DNA of 64,000 nucleotides. Source: Wenzhouxiangella sp. AB-CW3 (GTDB taxonomy: Bacteria; Pseudomonadota; Gammaproteobacteria; Xanthomonadales; Wenzhouxiangellaceae). Position numbers and translations under genes: made by a program. Numbering within the stretch: the first letter of the stretch is position 1; every line of letters starts with the position of its first letter. This document shows, piece after piece, positions 44,366-62,776 of the stretch. The notes under the pieces were generated by a model that was not told where the DNA came from, searched no databases, and saw nothing but the letters and a program-made list of their open reading frames with translations. The stretch covers positions 945,225 to 1,009,224 of the forward strand of contig NZ_CP061368.1 in the NCBI RefSeq assembly GCF_014725735.1, in the 5' to 3' direction.

Positions 44366-45318
44366 GTTCTGGAAGCACCAGAGGGGCTGGGTCCGGTTCA
44401 GCGCGCTTGCCGGGCGGGTTGAGAGCCTGGGCCCGCCGGCACGCTTTCAGCCTGCTGTCGTCACTGGGCACCATGGTCCGGCAGCCGATTGCCTCGGCCA
44501 TGACGGTCATGGTGCTGGCCGTGGCGCTATGCCTGCCGGCCGGGCTTTGGCTGACTCTGGACAACGCCTCGCGCGTAGGGCAGGACTGGGAGCGTCTGGA
44601 CACCCTGTCGGTGTTTCTCGATGAAGGGGTTGAAGAGTCGGTTGCCATGCGCCTGAGTTCGCGTCTCAGCGCCTGGGCGGAGATTGCCGCGGTCGATCCG
44701 ATCAGCCCGGGGGAGGGGCTGGCCGAGCTCAGTGGGCAGATGGGGCTGGGCGAGGCGCTCGAAGCCATTGAAGACAATCCGCTGCCGTGGGTGCTGGAAA
44801 TCACGCCGGTTTCGGCCGGGGATCTGCCCGCGTTGGCAGAGCGGCTGGACATGGAAGATGGCGTGGATGCCGTTATCGTGGACTTGCAGTGGCTGGAGCG
44901 CCTGGCGGCCATGGTCGATGTTATCCGGATGCTGACCCTGGTGCTGGCCGTGCTGTTCGCCGCGGCCGTGGCCTTTGTGGTGGGCAACACCATCCGCATG
45001 GATATTCACAATCGGCGCGAAGAAATCGAGGTCATGGCGCTGGTCGGGGCGACGGCCGGGTTTATTCGGCGGCCGTTCCTGTACTCCGGCCTCTGGTTCG
45101 GTCTGGCGGGCGGGGGGCTGGCCTGGGTCATTCTTGTGGCGGCCGTGCTGATGCTGGGCGGGCCGGTCGCGGCGCTGGGCGAGACCTACGGCACGACATT
45201 TGAACTGCAGATGCCCTCTCGGGAAGCGGTGGCGCTGCTGGTTCTGGGCGGCGGCGCGCTCGGCCTGCTGGGTTCCTGGATCGTCGTGAATCAGTACCTG
45301 CGGCGATTGGGCTCCTGA
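44362..45318 (+). CDS. ftsX: cell-division membrane protein FtsX
   Basis: The 318-residue protein starts at an overlapping GTG. It has a cytoplasmic N-terminus, a first membrane helix ([17 protein letters not shown], about 48-66), a periplasmic loop of about 130 residues, then three helices ([52 protein letters not shown]). The [23 protein letters not shown] segment is diagnostic. In many relatives rpoH follows; here a tRNA-tuf operon does. Confidence 0.94.
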   Translation: MSSGSTRGAGSGSARLPGGLRAWARRHAFSLLSSLGTMVRQPIASAMTVMVLAVALCLPAGLWLTLDNASRVGQDWERLDTLSVFLDEGVEESVAMRLSSRLSAWAEIAAVDPISPGEGLAELSGQMGLGEALEAIEDNPLPWVLEITPVSAGDLPALAERLDMEDGVDAVIVDLQWLERLAAMVDVIRMLTLVLAVLFAAAVAFVVGNTIRMDIHNRREEIEVMALVGATAGFIRRPFLYSGLWFGLAGGGLAWVILVAAVLMLGGPVAALGETYGTTFELQMPSREAVALLVLGGGALGLLGSWIVVNQYLRRLGS

Positions 45319-45343
45319 GCGGTCAATGAATCAAACGATACTG

Positions 45344-45372
45344 TTGACTTGCGGTCGATGTTCAGTCAGAAT
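45344..45372 (+). promoter_or_regulatory. promoter of the tRNA-Tyr/Gly/Thr-tuf1 operon
   Basis: TTGACT (45344-45349) and CAGAAT (45367-45372) are 17 nt apart, about 64 nt before tRNA-Tyr. This is the only good match in the gap after ftsX. Confidence 0.65.
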
Positions 45373-45436
45373 TGCGGGCTTCGTCTGGAAACATCGGGAT
45401 GATGCCGGAATCGAGGCTGGTGAGCCCGGAATTGCC

Positions 45437-45521
45437 GGAGGGGTACTCAAGCGGTCAACGAGGGCAGACTGTAAATCTGCTGGCTTAGCCTTCGCAGGTT
45501 CGAATCCTGCCCCCTCCACCA
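45437..45521 (+). tRNA. tRNA-Tyr (anticodon GUA)
   Basis: Class II tRNA with acceptor GGAGGGG (45437-45443) pairing CCCCTCC (45511-45517), anticodon GTA in ACTGTAAAT, a long variable arm and encoded CCA. First tRNA before tuf1, as in the E. coli tufB operon. Confidence 0.97.
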
Positions 45522-45563
45522 GATTTTCGCACCGACCGGAGTGGGCGGTGCAAAAGGAACCAG

Positions 45564-45637
<74 letters not shown>

Positions 45638-45646
45638 AAAAATCGC

Positions 45647-45722
<76 letters not shown>

Positions 45723-45762
45723 GTTTTGAAGACTAAACATAAAGTTAAACGGAGTTTGACTC

Positions 45763-46953
45763 ATGTCCAAGGCAAAGTTCGAACGCACGAAGCCGCACGT
45801 GAACGTGGGCACGATTGGTCACGTTGACCACGGCAAGACGACGCTGACCGCGGCGCTGACGAAGGTTTGTGCGGAAGCGCGTGGTGGCGAGTTCCGTGCC
45901 TACGACCAGATTGACAATGCGCCGGAAGAGCGCGAGCGCGGTATTACGATTGCTTCGGCGCACGTGGAATACGAGTCGGACAACCGTCACTATGCGCACG
46001 TGGACTGCCCGGGTCACGCCGATTACGTGAAGAACATGATCACGGGTGCAGCGCAGATGGACGGCGCCATTCTGGTGGTGAGTGCTGCCGACGGCCCGAT
46101 GCCGCAGACGCGCGAGCACATTCTGCTGGCTCGCCAGGTGGGCGTTCCGTGCATTCTGGTTTACCTGAACAAGGCCGACATGGTCGACGACGAGGAGCTG
46201 CTGGAGCTGGTCGAGATGGAAGTCCGCGAGCTGCTGAGCGACTATGACTTCCCGGGTGACGATACCCCGATCGTGACCGGTTCTGCGCTCAAGGCGCTGG
46301 AAGGCGACGACAGCGACATTGGCGTGCCGTCGATTCTGAGGCTGGTCGAGGCGCTGGACGAGTACGTTCCGGAGCCAGAGCGTGACCTGGACAAGGATTT
46401 CCTGATGCCGATCGAGGACGTGTTCTCGATTTCTGGTCGCGGCACGGTGGTAACCGGCCGTGTCGAGCGCGGCATCATCAATGTTGGCGACGAGATCGAG
46501 ATTGTCGGCATCAAGGACACGACCAAGACGACCTGCACGGGTGTGGAGATGTTCCGCAAGCTGCTGGATCAGGGTCAGGCGGGTGACAACGTGGGTGTGC
46601 TGCTGCGCGGCACCAAGCGTGACGAAGTCGAGCGTGGCCAGGTGCTGGCCAAGCCGGGTTCGATCACTCCGCACACCAAGTTCGAGGCGGAAGTCTACGT
46701 GCTTTCCAAGGACGAAGGTGGTCGTCACACGCCGTTTTTCAAGGGCTATCGCCCGCAGTTCTACTTCCGGACCACGGACGTGACCGGTTCGGTGGAGCTG
46801 CCTGAAGGCACGGAGATGGTGATGCCGGGCGACAATGTTCAGATGAAGGTTGAACTGATTGCCCCGATTGCCATGGAAGACGGTCTGCGCTTTGCTATTC
46901 GCGAAGGCGGCCGTACCGTTGGTGCCGGCGTGGTTGCGAAGATTATCGAGTAA
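45763..46953 (+). CDS. tuf: elongation factor Tu, copy 1
   Basis: The 396-residue GTPase delivers aminoacyl-tRNA to the ribosome. G1 GHVDHGKTT, switch [10 protein letters not shown]3 DCPGHADY, G4 NKAD and domain II/III sequence are complete. I found only four nucleotide differences from tuf2 at 62777, all synonymous. It is co-transcribed with three upstream tRNAs and is followed by a hairpin and tRNA-Trp, as in the E. coli tufB locus. Confidence 0.98.
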   Translation: MSKAKFERTKPHVNVGTIGHVDHGKTTLTAALTKVCAEARGGEFRAYDQIDNAPEERERGITIASAHVEYESDNRHYAHVDCPGHADYVKNMITGAAQMDGAILVVSAADGPMPQTREHILLARQVGVPCILVYLNKADMVDDEELLELVEMEVRELLSDYDFPGDDTPIVTGSALKALEGDDSDIGVPSILRLVEALDEYVPEPERDLDKDFLMPIEDVFSISGRGTVVTGRVERGIINVGDEIEIVGIKDTTKTTCTGVEMFRKLLDQGQAGDNVGVLLRGTKRDEVERGQVLAKPGSITPHTKFEAEVYVLSKDEGGRHTPFFKGYRPQFYFRTTDVTGSVELPEGTEMVMPGDNVQMKVELIAPIAMEDGLRFAIREGGRTVGAGVVAKIIE

Positions 46954-46963
46954 TCGAAGGAAT

Positions 46964-47006
46964 GTGGCCGGTGCTTCTTTCGCTTCGCGAAAGCCGCACC
47001 GGCCGC
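46964..47006 (+). terminator. two-part hairpin after tuf1
   Basis: GGCCGGTGC and GCACCGGCC form the base, and CTTTCGC/GCGAAAG the top, separated by a TT/CC internal bulge. No T-run follows, so it may be a processing or attenuating hairpin before tRNA-Trp rather than a full terminator. Confidence 0.6.
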
Positions 47007-47023
47007 ATGATTCGAAAAGATTT

Positions 47024-47099
<76 letters not shown>

Positions 47100-47121
47100 C
47101 TCCATTGAACTGAACGAATCC

Positions 47122-47499
47122 ATGGCTGCCGAAAAGACGTCACCGCGCGACAATCTGCTCTGGGCTGCCGGGCTTCTGGTCCTGGCTGCCGGTCTGTATG
47201 GCTTCATTCACTTTGCCGGTGAGGTCATGTTGCTGTTCCGTGTGCTCGGGCTGCTTGCCGCTGTCGGCGTCGCCCTGGCGATTGTTGGTCAGACGGCTCG
47301 CGGTCGCGGCATGTTCGGATTCCTGCGCGAAACCGATGTGGAGCGCCGCAAGGTGGTCTGGCCGACCAGGGATGAAACGTTGCAGACCACCCTGATGGTT
47401 CTGGTCATCACCATTATCGTGGCCATCATGCTGTTCCTGATGGATACGCTGTTTGGCTGGATCGTTCGTCGCCTGATTGGCGCCGGCGGAGGCGCGTGA
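47122..47499 (+). CDS. secE: preprotein translocase subunit SecE
   Basis: The 125-residue protein has three membrane helices as in enteric SecE, unlike the single-helix form of many bacteria. The conserved [24 protein letters not shown] amphipathic segment precedes the essential last helix ([23 protein letters not shown]). It is a core part of the SecYEG channel and overlaps nusG (TGATG). Confidence 0.95.
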   Translation: MAAEKTSPRDNLLWAAGLLVLAAGLYGFIHFAGEVMLLFRVLGLLAAVGVALAIVGQTARGRGMFGFLRETDVERRKVVWPTRDETLQTTLMVLVITIIVAIMLFLMDTLFGWIVRRLIGAGGGA

Positions 47500-48032
47500 T
47501 GGCCCGTCAGTGGTTTGTCGTCCAGGCCTACTCCGGCTTCGAAAAGGCGGTCAAGCGGTCGCTGGAGGAGCGCATCAGGCGTGCCGGCATGGAAGACATG
47601 TTCGGCGAGATTCTCGTCCCCACCGAAGAAGTGGTGGAGATGAAGAAGGGCGTGAAGCGCCGCAGCGAGCGCAAGTTCTTCCCCGGCTACGTGCTGGTGG
47701 AGATGGAAATGAACGATGACACCTGGCATCTGGTCAAGGATGTGCCCAAGGTGCTGGGATTTATCGGTGGCCGACAGGACCGTCCGGCACCGATCAGCAA
47801 GGCCGAGGCCGACGCCATTCTGCAACGTGTGCAGGAAGGTGCCGAGAAGCCGCGGCCCAAGGTGCTGTTCGAACCGGGCGAAATGGTGCGAGTCACCGAA
47901 GGTCCGTTCAACGATTTCAATGGCGTGGTTGAAGAAATCAACTACGAGAAGAGCCGGCTCCGGGTGGCGGTATCGATCTTCGGTCGATCCACGCCCGTGG
48001 AACTGGACTTCACACAGGTCGAAAAGCTCTAA
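47499..48032 (+). CDS. nusG: transcription elongation/termination factor NusG
   Basis: The 177-residue protein has the NGN domain ([51 protein letters not shown]) and a C-terminal KOW domain ([30 protein letters not shown]). It binds RNA polymerase, Rho and the S10 protein. ATG 47499 is used rather than the adjacent GTG 47496. A long perfect palindrome covers its stop codon. Confidence 0.97.
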   Translation: MARQWFVVQAYSGFEKAVKRSLEERIRRAGMEDMFGEILVPTEEVVEMKKGVKRRSERKFFPGYVLVEMEMNDDTWHLVKDVPKVLGFIGGRQDRPAPISKAEADAILQRVQEGAEKPRPKVLFEPGEMVRVTEGPFNDFNGVVEEINYEKSRLRVAVSIFGRSTPVELDFTQVEKL

Positions 48033-48056
48033 CGCGAATGCGTTAGAGCTTTTCGA
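48019..48056. terminator. 17-bp perfect palindrome over the nusG stop codon
   Basis: Bases 48019-48035 and 48040-48056 are exact reverse complements around a GAAT loop; the left arm is the last 14 nt of nusG including TAA, the right arm ends in GCTTTTCGA. It may terminate or protect secE-nusG mRNA. The short T-run is inside the stem, so intrinsic termination is uncertain. Confidence 0.6.
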
Positions 48057-48404
48057 TCCCGGACGCGCGATAGCGTGATCCGGGATCTCCTTCAGCCGGC
48101 TTGGAGATATCCGAAGCCCGCTGAAGGGAAGACAGGAACCACCCGCACCCGCAAAGCGCGGTTCGGGAATCTGGAACGAGCCGGGCAAGCAACCGGAAAC
48201 TGAACCAAACGGGGAGCCGATGGTCTCTCGAGGGTTCTGAAAACGTAGCGAGCGGGCATCTGACGGTGGCCGCCGGAGCGCAGGAACCGCAGTGCACGTT
48301 GAAGTGCATGAGGATTCCGAGCACCGCCGGACGCCGTCAGATGCACGCGCAGTAGTTTTCAGGGCTTTCGATGTCCCGGCGCCTGAACCCGAGGAGATAT
48401 AGAC
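48055..48404 (+). other. strongly structured nusG-rplK leader or repeat element
   Basis: This non-coding gap of about 350 nt contains nested inverted repeats. GATCCCGGA/TCCGGGATC (48055-48087) encloses CGC-GATA-GCG. CCTTCAG..GGCTT/AAGCC..CTGAAGG forms a second stem (about 48088-48126). A long-range domain pairs CTGAAAAC and GCATCTGACGG (about 48237-48267) with CCGTCAGATGC and GTTTTCAG (about 48331-48362). An autogenous L1-type regulatory site may be included, but the size is much larger than a typical rplK leader. It may instead be a dispersed repeat. A weak AGGAG precedes rplK. Confidence 0.55.
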
Positions 48405-48839
48405 ATGGCCAAGAAAGTCAGCGGTTACATCAAGCTGCAGGTGCCTGCCGGTCAGGCCAACCCCAGTCCGCCGGTCGGTCCGGCGCTGGGTCAGCATGGT
48501 GTCAACATCATGGAATTCTGCAAGGCGTTCAACGCCCAGACGCAGGAAATGGAGCAGGGCCTGCCGATTCCGGTGGTCATCACCGTGTTCAACGACCGCA
48601 GCTTCAGCTTCGTCACCAAGACCCCGCCAGCAGCCGTGCTGCTGCGCAAGGCAGCCAAGATCCAGAAGGGTAGTGGTGAGCCGAATACCCGCAAGGTGGG
48701 TACGGTCACGCGCGAACAGCTCGAAGAGATCGCGAAAATGAAGGAGCCGGATCTGACGGCTGCCGACATGGATGCTGCCGTGCGCACCATTGCTGGAAGT
48801 GCCCGCAGCATGGGTCTCAACGTGGAAGGAGTCGAGTAA
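48405..48839 (+). CDS. rplK: 50S ribosomal protein L11
   Basis: The 144-residue protein starts [39 protein letters not shown], the N-terminal domain with the conserved prolines that contact 23S rRNA and thiopeptides; the C-terminal rRNA-binding domain includes [12 protein letters not shown]. Stop and next start overlap (TAATG). Confidence 0.98.
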   Translation: MAKKVSGYIKLQVPAGQANPSPPVGPALGQHGVNIMEFCKAFNAQTQEMEQGLPIPVVITVFNDRSFSFVTKTPPAAVLLRKAAKIQKGSGEPNTRKVGTVTREQLEEIAKMKEPDLTAADMDAAVRTIAGSARSMGLNVEGVE

Positions 48840-49531
48840 TGGCCAGAAGCAAACGAATTCGTGCAATGCGCGAGCAGATCGAAACCGGCAAGGCCTACTC
48901 CCTTGACGAAGCACTGGACCTGCTCAAGTCGCTCAGCAAGGTGAAGTTCACCGAATCGGTCGATGTCGCCATTCGCCTGGGTGTAGACCCACGTAAGTCG
49001 GATCAGGTGGTTCGTGGCGCCATCGTGCTGCCGCACGGCACGGGCAAGAGCGTGCGCGTGGCGGTGTTCGCCCAGGGCGAGAATGCCGACAAGGCCAAGG
49101 AAGCCGGTGCCGATATCGTCGGCATGGATGACCTGGCCGAGACCATCAAGGGCGGCGAGATCGACTTTGATGTCTGTATCGCCACGCCGGATTCCATGCG
49201 TGTGGTCGGTCGGCTGGGTCAGGTGCTCGGTCCGCGCGGCCTGATGCCCAACCCCAAGGTCGGCACCGTGACCACCGATGTGGAAACCGCGGTGAAGAAT
49301 GCCAAGGCCGGCCAGGTGCAGTACCGCACCGACAAGGCGGGCATTGTCCACAGCACCATCGGCAAGGCCGACTTCGAGGTCGACGCGCTGCGCGACAACC
49401 TCAAGACGCTGGTCGGAGAGCTGGTCAAGGCCAAGCCACCGGCCGCCAAGGGTCAGTATCTGAAGAAGGTCGCCGTGTCCACCACCATGGGCCCGGGCTT
49501 GACCGTCGATACCGGCTCGCTCGGCGTTTGA
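48839..49531 (+). CDS. rplA: 50S ribosomal protein L1
   Basis: The 230-residue L1 stalk protein contains [39 protein letters not shown] and [17 protein letters not shown]. In relatives it represses its own operon by binding the rplK leader. It is followed by a GTTTCAGG array before the L10 leader. Confidence 0.98.
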   Translation: MARSKRIRAMREQIETGKAYSLDEALDLLKSLSKVKFTESVDVAIRLGVDPRKSDQVVRGAIVLPHGTGKSVRVAVFAQGENADKAKEAGADIVGMDDLAETIKGGEIDFDVCIATPDSMRVVGRLGQVLGPRGLMPNPKVGTVTTDVETAVKNAKAGQVQYRTDKAGIVHSTIGKADFEVDALRDNLKTLVGELVKAKPPAAKGQYLKKVAVSTTMGPGLTVDTGSLGV

Positions 49532-49537
49532 CACTGA

Positions 49538-49688
49538 AAGGTTTCAGGGTTCAGGTTTCAGGTTTCAGGAAAGAGTTTGGAGTAGGAATGGTTGGCAGGT
49601 GACAAGGATCTAGGTTTCGGAAAGGCAAGAGCTACCCGCGAGGATTGCCAAAGCCCGCCCGGAAACATGAACCCTGAAACCTGAACCG
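49538..49688. repeat. GTTTCAGG repeat array, copy 2
   Basis: AGGTTTCAGGGTTCAGGTTTC... (49540-49569) faces ATGAACCCTGAAACCTGAACC (49667-49687) across a spacer of about 100 nt, predicting a large hairpin between rplA and the rplJ leader. It lies within the ribosomal protein operon. Confidence 0.75.
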
Positions 49689-49689
49689 T

Positions 49690-49895
49690 TTCTCCTCCCG
49701 GGCGTACGCTCCGAATGGGAGCGCCCGTCCAAGACCGCAGGTCGGAAACGGTAATGGCTCGTCTGAGTCGCCTGCGTAGATGGTGTCGCCCGATCCCGAT
49801 TGTTGGGAAACGGCCACCAAGGGTCCGGATCGAAAGGTCCGGAATGGTATGGAGACGTTGGTCGACGAGGCCGGCTGATCCGAACTCAACGGAGG
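49690..49895 (+). promoter_or_regulatory. L10 leader of the rplJL operon
   Basis: This gap precedes rplJ and contains CGCCTGCGTAGATGGTG (49769-49786), closely matching the conserved CGCCTGCGTAGACGGTG core of the enteric L10-L12 binding leader. Local stems include TCCGGATCGAAAGGTCCGGA (49816-49835). Binding of the L10(L12)4 complex to such leaders represses rplJL translation. Exact boundaries are estimated. Confidence 0.72.
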
Positions 49896-49901
49896 TAGCC
49901 A

Positions 49902-50429
49902 ATGGCGCTCACACTTGAGCAGAAGAAGGCAGTCGTGGCGGAAGTCGCCGAAGTGGCGAAGATCGCGCACTCTGCGGTTGCTGCCGAGTACCGTGGGCTG
50001 ACCGTCGGAGACATGACCGAGTTGCGCAGCAAGGCGCGCAGCGAGGGTGTGTTTCTGAAGGTTGCCAAGAACACGCTGGTCAAGCGGGCCGTTGAGGGTA
50101 CCGACTTCGAATGCATGGCCGATGATCTGACCGGCCCGCTGTTGTTCGCGTTCTCCATGGAGGACCCGGGCGCGGCGGCCAGGCTGGTCGAGGACTTCGC
50201 CAAGGAAAATGATCACCTGATTGCCCGGCTGGTTGCCGTGGGCGGAGAGCTGCACGGTGCAACCGAGCTCGAACGCCTGGCCAAGCTGCCGACGCGTGAT
50301 CAGGCGATTGCCATGCTGATGGGTGTCATGAAGGCGCCGATCGAGAAGTTCGTTCGTACCCTTGCCGAGCCGCATGCCAAGCTCGTTCGCACGGTTGCTG
50401 CGGTACGCGACAGCAAGGAAGCTGCCTAA
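49902..50429 (+). CDS. rplJ: 50S ribosomal protein L10
   Basis: The 175-residue protein begins [35 protein letters not shown] and has the C-terminal helix that anchors L7/L12 dimers ([38 protein letters not shown]). GGAGG lies before the ATG. Confidence 0.98.
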   Translation: MALTLEQKKAVVAEVAEVAKIAHSAVAAEYRGLTVGDMTELRSKARSEGVFLKVAKNTLVKRAVEGTDFECMADDLTGPLLFAFSMEDPGAAARLVEDFAKENDHLIARLVAVGGELHGATELERLAKLPTRDQAIAMLMGVMKAPIEKFVRTLAEPHAKLVRTVAAVRDSKEAA

Positions 50430-50435
50430 AAGGCT

Positions 50436-50520
50436 GAGGAAAGTTGAAAGGTTGCAGGTTGAAAGGACAACGAACTACTGTACGTTCCCTTTTACCTTTT
50501 CACCTTTTACCTTTTACGTT
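50436..50520. repeat. AAAGGTGA repeat array, copy 2
   Basis: GAAAGTTGAAAGGTTGCAGG and TTGAAAGG on the left face CCCTTTTACCTTTTCACC and TTTTACCTTTTACG on the right, a hairpin within the rplJ-rplL gap. Such a long spacer here is unusual and the element must be tolerated inside the operon. Confidence 0.72.
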
Positions 50521-50548
50521 TTCATTAGAGATTTTGGAGTAACAAACA

Positions 50549-50932
50549 ATGGCCGTTTCGAAAGAAGATATTCTGGAAACTATTTCCAGCATGAGCGTGA
50601 TGGAGGTTGTTGACCTCATCGAAGCCATGGAAGAGAAGTTTGGCGTGTCCGCCGCTGCGCCGGTGGCTGTTGCCGCTGGTGGCGCTGCCGGTGGTGATGG
50701 TGGCGCTCAAGCCGAAGAGCAGACAGAGTTCGACGTGATTCTGGCTGGTTTCGGTTCCAACAAGGTCGCCGTCATCAAGGCCGTCCGCGGCATCACGGGT
50801 CTGGGGCTGAAGGAAGCCAAGGACCTGGTCGAAGGCGCACCGGCTCCGCTGAAGGAAGGTGTGTCCAAGGAAGACGCCGAAGACATCAAGAAGCAGCTCG
50901 AAGAGGCGGGTGCGACCGTCGAGGTCAAGTAA
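50549..50932 (+). CDS. rplL: 50S ribosomal protein L7/L12
   Basis: The 127-residue stalk protein has an N-terminal dimerisation helix ([26 protein letters not shown]), an Ala/Gly hinge and a C-terminal factor-binding domain ([25 protein letters not shown]). GGAG lies upstream. Confidence 0.98.
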   Translation: MAVSKEDILETISSMSVMEVVDLIEAMEEKFGVSAAAPVAVAAGGAAGGDGGAQAEEQTEFDVILAGFGSNKVAVIKAVRGITGLGLKEAKDLVEGAPAPLKEGVSKEDAEDIKKQLEEAGATVEVK

Positions 50933-50967
50933 CCATTACGCCTTGCGAGTTGTGAAGAAATGGACTT

Positions 50968-50994
50968 GGGCTGGGTGCCTCTGGTGCCCGGCCC
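50968..50994 (+). promoter_or_regulatory. hairpin in the rplL-rpoB gap
   Basis: GGGCTGGGTGCC and GGTGCCCGGCCC pair over 12 bp with three G-U wobbles around a TCT loop. In enterics an attenuator and an RNase III site occupy this gap and set the rpoBC:rplL ratio; the same role is inferred here. Nothing else is seen to 51104. Confidence 0.5.
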
Positions 50995-51104
50995 GATCCT
51001 GTTTCTGAAAGTGGCAACACCTGCTGCCCAGGCTGGAACCGGGTGCCGTGGCAGCATTGTAGGACAAATCCCGGCCGACGCAACATCAGGTGGGTAAGAC
51101 GCTC

Positions 51105-55187
<4,083 letters not shown>

Positions 55188-55207
55188 TTAGCAGGAGGAG
55201 GCAGCAA

Positions 55208-59419
<4,212 letters not shown>

Positions 59420-59469
59420 TCTTCGGCTGGCCCTGCTGCGGCGTCGGACTCCGGCGCCCTCGGGCTGGG

Positions 59470-59625
59470 TTGGGTTAGTTGTAAGTTGTCAGTTGCTAGT
59501 TGTAAGTCGGCAACTGCGGGAATTGGTGGGGTAGCTCCGCCGGGCGAGCGGGGCAGGCCGAATGGCCGTTGACCCATCACAACCGGAGTCGACTTGCAAC
59601 TTAGAACTGACAACTTGCAACTAAC
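59470..59625. repeat. GTTGTAAG inverted repeat array after rpoC
   Basis: GGTTAGTTGTAAGTTGTCAG with TTGCTAGTTGTAAGTCG (59470-59509) faces CGACTTGCAACTTAGAACTG with ACAACTTGCAACTAACC (59590-59626). This long imperfect hairpin lies between rpoC and the rpsL promoter and may serve as the operon end. It is a different sequence family from the GTTTCAGG and AAAGGTGA arrays but the same design. Confidence 0.78.
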
Positions 59626-59680
59626 CGCCGCCGGCGGGCGGCGAACCCCAGCCAATCTTGCACTGCATTCCTAATGCCGC

Positions 59681-59709
59681 TTGACAGGCTCCAACGGACC
59701 CTTTAGAAT
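59681..59709 (+). promoter_or_regulatory. promoter of the rpsL-rpsG-fusA-tuf2 operon
   Basis: Consensus TTGACA (59681-59686) and TAGAAT (59704-59709) are 17 nt apart, the best sigma-70 match in the window. The expected start lies near 59716, just before the leader hairpin. Confidence 0.85.
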
Positions 59710-59720
59710 TCTCGTTCTTC

Positions 59721-59753
59721 GGCAGGCCGACTTTGCGGCCTGTCGTTTGTTTT
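59721..59753 (+). terminator. attenuator-like hairpin in the rpsL leader
   Basis: GGCAGGCCG (59721-59729) pairs with CGGCCTGTC (59736-59744) around ACTTTG, followed by GTTTGTTTTC. The stem plus T-rich tail has the form of an intrinsic terminator placed between promoter and first gene, which suggests transcription attenuation of the operon. Confidence 0.6.
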
Positions 59754-59773
59754 CTTGAGATACCAAAAAGACT

Positions 59774-60148
59774 ATGGCGACGATCAATCAGTTGGTTCGC
59801 AAGCCAAGGCGGGCCAAGCATTACAAGTCAAACGTTCCGGCGCTCGAGGCTTCGCCTCAGAAGCGCGGCGTCTGCACCCGTGTGTACACCACGACTCCCA
59901 AGAAGCCGAATTCGGCGCTTCGCAAGGTAGCTCGTGTGCGGCTCACCAATGGCTACGAAGTCACAAGCTATATCGGTGGTGAGGGGCACAATCTGCAGGA
60001 GCACTCGGTGGTGCTGATTCGCGGTGGTCGTGTCAAGGATCTGCCGGGTGTTCGCTATCACACGGTGCGTGGCAGTCTGGACACCGCTGGTGTGTCCGAC
60101 CGTCGCCAGGGTCGCTCCAAGTACGGCGCCAAGCGTCCGAAGAACTGA
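59774..60148 (+). CDS. rpsL: 30S ribosomal protein S12
   Basis: The 124-residue decoding-site protein contains [21 protein letters not shown], with Lys at the classical streptomycin-resistance position 43 (PKKPNS) being wild type, and [17 protein letters not shown]. It is the first gene of the str operon. Confidence 0.98.
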   Translation: MATINQLVRKPRRAKHYKSNVPALEASPQKRGVCTRVYTTTPKKPNSALRKVARVRLTNGYEVTSYIGGEGHNLQEHSVVLIRGGRVKDLPGVRYHTVRGSLDTAGVSDRRQGRSKYGAKRPKN

Positions 60149-60162
60149 CGGATTCAATAATC

Positions 60163-60633
60163 ATGTCCCGCAAGCATTCAAATTTCGAACGCGACATCCT
60201 GCCCGATCCCAAGTTCGGCAGTGAAATGATAGCCCGTTTCATCAACATGGTGATGCAGGACGGCAAGAAGTCCGTCGCCGAGCGCATCGTCTATGGCGCC
60301 ATCGAGGAGATGGAGGCCAAGGGCCATGGTGACGCCCTGTCAGCCATCGAGCAGGCCCTGGACAATGTGGCCCCGGCTGTGGAGGTCAAGTCCCGGCGAG
60401 TCGGTGGTGCCACCTATCAGGTGCCCGTCGAAGTGCGCCCCAAGCGGCAGCAGGCCCTGGCCATGCGCTGGACCATCGAGTCGGCCCGCAAGCGTGGCGA
60501 GAACACCATGCCTCGCCGTTTGGCTGGCGAACTGCTGGATGCCATGGAAGAGCGTGGTGCCGCAGTCAAGAAACGTGAAGATACCCACCGGATGGCCGAA
60601 GCCAACAAGGCTTTTGCCCATTACCGCTGGTAA
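60163..60633 (+). CDS. rpsG: 30S ribosomal protein S7
   Basis: The 156-residue 16S rRNA head-nucleating protein contains [53 protein letters not shown] and the basic C-terminal [18 protein letters not shown]. In relatives it autoregulates the str operon by binding the rpsL-rpsG gap, here only 14 nt, so such control would need another site. Confidence 0.98.
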   Translation: MSRKHSNFERDILPDPKFGSEMIARFINMVMQDGKKSVAERIVYGAIEEMEAKGHGDALSAIEQALDNVAPAVEVKSRRVGGATYQVPVEVRPKRQQALAMRWTIESARKRGENTMPRRLAGELLDAMEERGAAVKKREDTHRMAEANKAFAHYRW

Positions 60634-60658
60634 GCATTAGCAACCCGAGGATTTAGAC

Positions 60659-62752
60659 GTGTCACGCAAAACATCCATCGAGCGCTATCGGAATATCGGC
60701 ATCATGGCTCACATCGATGCCGGCAAGACCACGACGACCGAGCGCATTCTGTTCTATACCGGTGTCTCGCACAAGGTTGGCGAGGTGCATGACGGTGCGG
60801 CCGTCATGGACTGGATGGAGCAGGAGCAGGAGCGTGGCATTACGATCACTTCTGCGGCCACGACCTGTTTCTGGAGTGGCATGGACAAGAATTTCCCGGA
60901 GCATCGGATCAATATCATCGATACCCCGGGGCACGTGGACTTCACCATCGAGGTCGAACGCAGCCTGCGTGTGCTTGACGGTGCCGTGGCGGTGTTCTGT
61001 GCTGTCGGCGGCGTAGAGCCCCAGTCCGAGACCGTGTGGCGCCAGGCCACGAAGTACCAGGTCCCGCGCATGGCTTTCGTCAACAAGATGGATCGTACCG
61101 GCGCCGACTTCCAGCGTGTGGTCGAGCAGGTGCGCAAGCGTCTGGGCGCCAACGCTGTTCCGATCCAGATGCCGATCGGTGCCGAAGAGGACTTCGAGGG
61201 TGTGATCGACCTGGTCCGCATGAAGGCGATCTACTGGAATACCGAAGACATGGGTATGTCTTTTGAGCTGCGCGACATTCCGGCCGAGCGAGCCGATGAT
61301 GCTGCCGCGGCGCGTGAGTTCATGATCGAAGGTGCTGCAGAAACCTCCGAAGAGCTCATGAACAAGTATCTCGAGGAAGGTGAGCTGACCGAAGAGGAGA
61401 TCATGCAGGGCCTGCGTGCAGGCACGCTGGCCAACGAGATTGTTCCGGTGCTGTGTGGCACGGCCTTCAAGAACAAGGGTGTGCAGGCGTTGCTGGATGC
61501 GGTTATTCAGTACATGCCCTCGCCGACGGAAGTCAAGGATATTCGTGGTGAAGACGAGCGCGGCGAAGAGGTTCGCTGCCCGTCCGATGATGACTCGCCC
61601 TTTGCGGCCCTGGCTTTCAAGATTGCCACCGACCCGTTTGTCGGATCCCTGACCTTCTTCCGTGTCTATTCCGGCGTGGTCAAGGCCGGCGACACCGTGT
61701 TCAATCCGGTCAAGGGCAAGAAAGAGCGCGTTGGCCGTCTGCTGCAGATGCACTCCAATTCCCGCGAGGAAATCAAGGAAGTGCGTGCTGGCGATATTGC
61801 TGCCGCTGTGGGCCTGAAGGATGTCACGACCGGGGATACCCTGTGCGATCCTTCCAATGTGGTCACGCTTGAGCGCATGGAGTTCCCGGAGCCGGTGATT
61901 GCCGTGGCCGTGGAGCCCAAGACCAAGAGCGACCAGGAGAAGATGGGTATTGCCCTGTCGAAGCTGGCCCAGGAGGATCCGTCCTTCCGTGTGCGCACCG
62001 ACGAAGAGTCCGGCCAGACCATTATTTCCGGCATGGGTGAGTTGCACCTCGATATTATCGTTGATCGCCTCAAGCGCGAATTCAAGGTCGAGGCCAACGT
62101 CGGCAAGCCTCAGGTCGCCTACCGCGAGACCATTCGCCAGGCTGTTGAAGCCGAAGGCAAGTTTGTTCGGCAGTCGGGTGGTCGTGGTCAGTATGGGCAC
62201 GTCAAGATCAAGCTCGAGCCGATGGATGAAGGTGGTGGATACGAGTTTGTCGACCAGATTGTTGGTGGTGTCGTACCCAAGGACTACATCAGTTCCGTGG
62301 GTAAGGGTATCGAAGAGCAGATGCAGAACGGTGTGATTGCCGGCTTCCCGATGGTCGATGTTCGCGCCATCCTGTTCGATGGTTCGTACCACGAAGTCGA
62401 CTCCAGCGAAATGGCCTTCAAGATTGCCGGTTCAATGGCATTCAAAGACGGTGCGCTGAAGGCAAAGCCGGTACTTCTCGAGCCGATCATGAAGGTCGAG
62501 GTTGTGAGTCCGGAAGAATACATGGGCGATGTCATGGGTGACCTGAACCGTCGACGCGGGCTGGTTCAGGGCATGGAAGACGTGCCGGCCGGCAAGGTCA
62601 TTCGTGCCAACGTGCCGCTGTCGGAAATGTTTGGTTATGCCACTGACCTGCGCTCCATGAGCCAGGGTCGTGCGACCTACGTGATGGAGTTCCTGCATTA
62701 CTCGGAAGCTCCGAACAGTGTCGCTGAAGAAGTGATGAAAAAGAGCGCATAA
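60659..62752 (+). CDS. fusA: elongation factor G
   Basis: The 697-residue translocase GTPase starts at GTG. G1 [15 protein letters not shown], switch [15 protein letters not shown]3 DTPGHVDF and G4 NKMDR are present, and domains II-V continue to [18 protein letters not shown]-like sequence at the C-terminus ([11 protein letters not shown]). tuf2 follows after 24 nt. Confidence 0.98.
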   Translation: MSRKTSIERYRNIGIMAHIDAGKTTTTERILFYTGVSHKVGEVHDGAAVMDWMEQEQERGITITSAATTCFWSGMDKNFPEHRINIIDTPGHVDFTIEVERSLRVLDGAVAVFCAVGGVEPQSETVWRQATKYQVPRMAFVNKMDRTGADFQRVVEQVRKRLGANAVPIQMPIGAEEDFEGVIDLVRMKAIYWNTEDMGMSFELRDIPAERADDAAAAREFMIEGAAETSEELMNKYLEEGELTEEEIMQGLRAGTLANEIVPVLCGTAFKNKGVQALLDAVIQYMPSPTEVKDIRGEDERGEEVRCPSDDDSPFAALAFKIATDPFVGSLTFFRVYSGVVKAGDTVFNPVKGKKERVGRLLQMHSNSREEIKEVRAGDIAAAVGLKDVTTGDTLCDPSNVVTLERMEFPEPVIAVAVEPKTKSDQEKMGIALSKLAQEDPSFRVRTDEESGQTIISGMGELHLDIIVDRLKREFKVEANVGKPQVAYRETIRQAVEAEGKFVRQSGGRGQYGHVKIKLEPMDEGGGYEFVDQIVGGVVPKDYISSVGKGIEEQMQNGVIAGFPMVDVRAILFDGSYHEVDSSEMAFKIAGSMAFKDGALKAKPVLLEPIMKVEVVSPEEYMGDVMGDLNRRRGLVQGMEDVPAGKVIRANVPLSEMFGYATDLRSMSQGRATYVMEFLHYSEAPNSVAEEVMKKSA

Positions 62753-62776
62753 GGAACAGGAAAGAGGAAGGCAGCT

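Noticed and set aside
47289-48914. 541-codon minus-strand frame covering secE, nusG and the leader
   Set aside because: It lies opposite conserved genes and a palindromic region; its apparent length reflects symmetric structure and GC bias.
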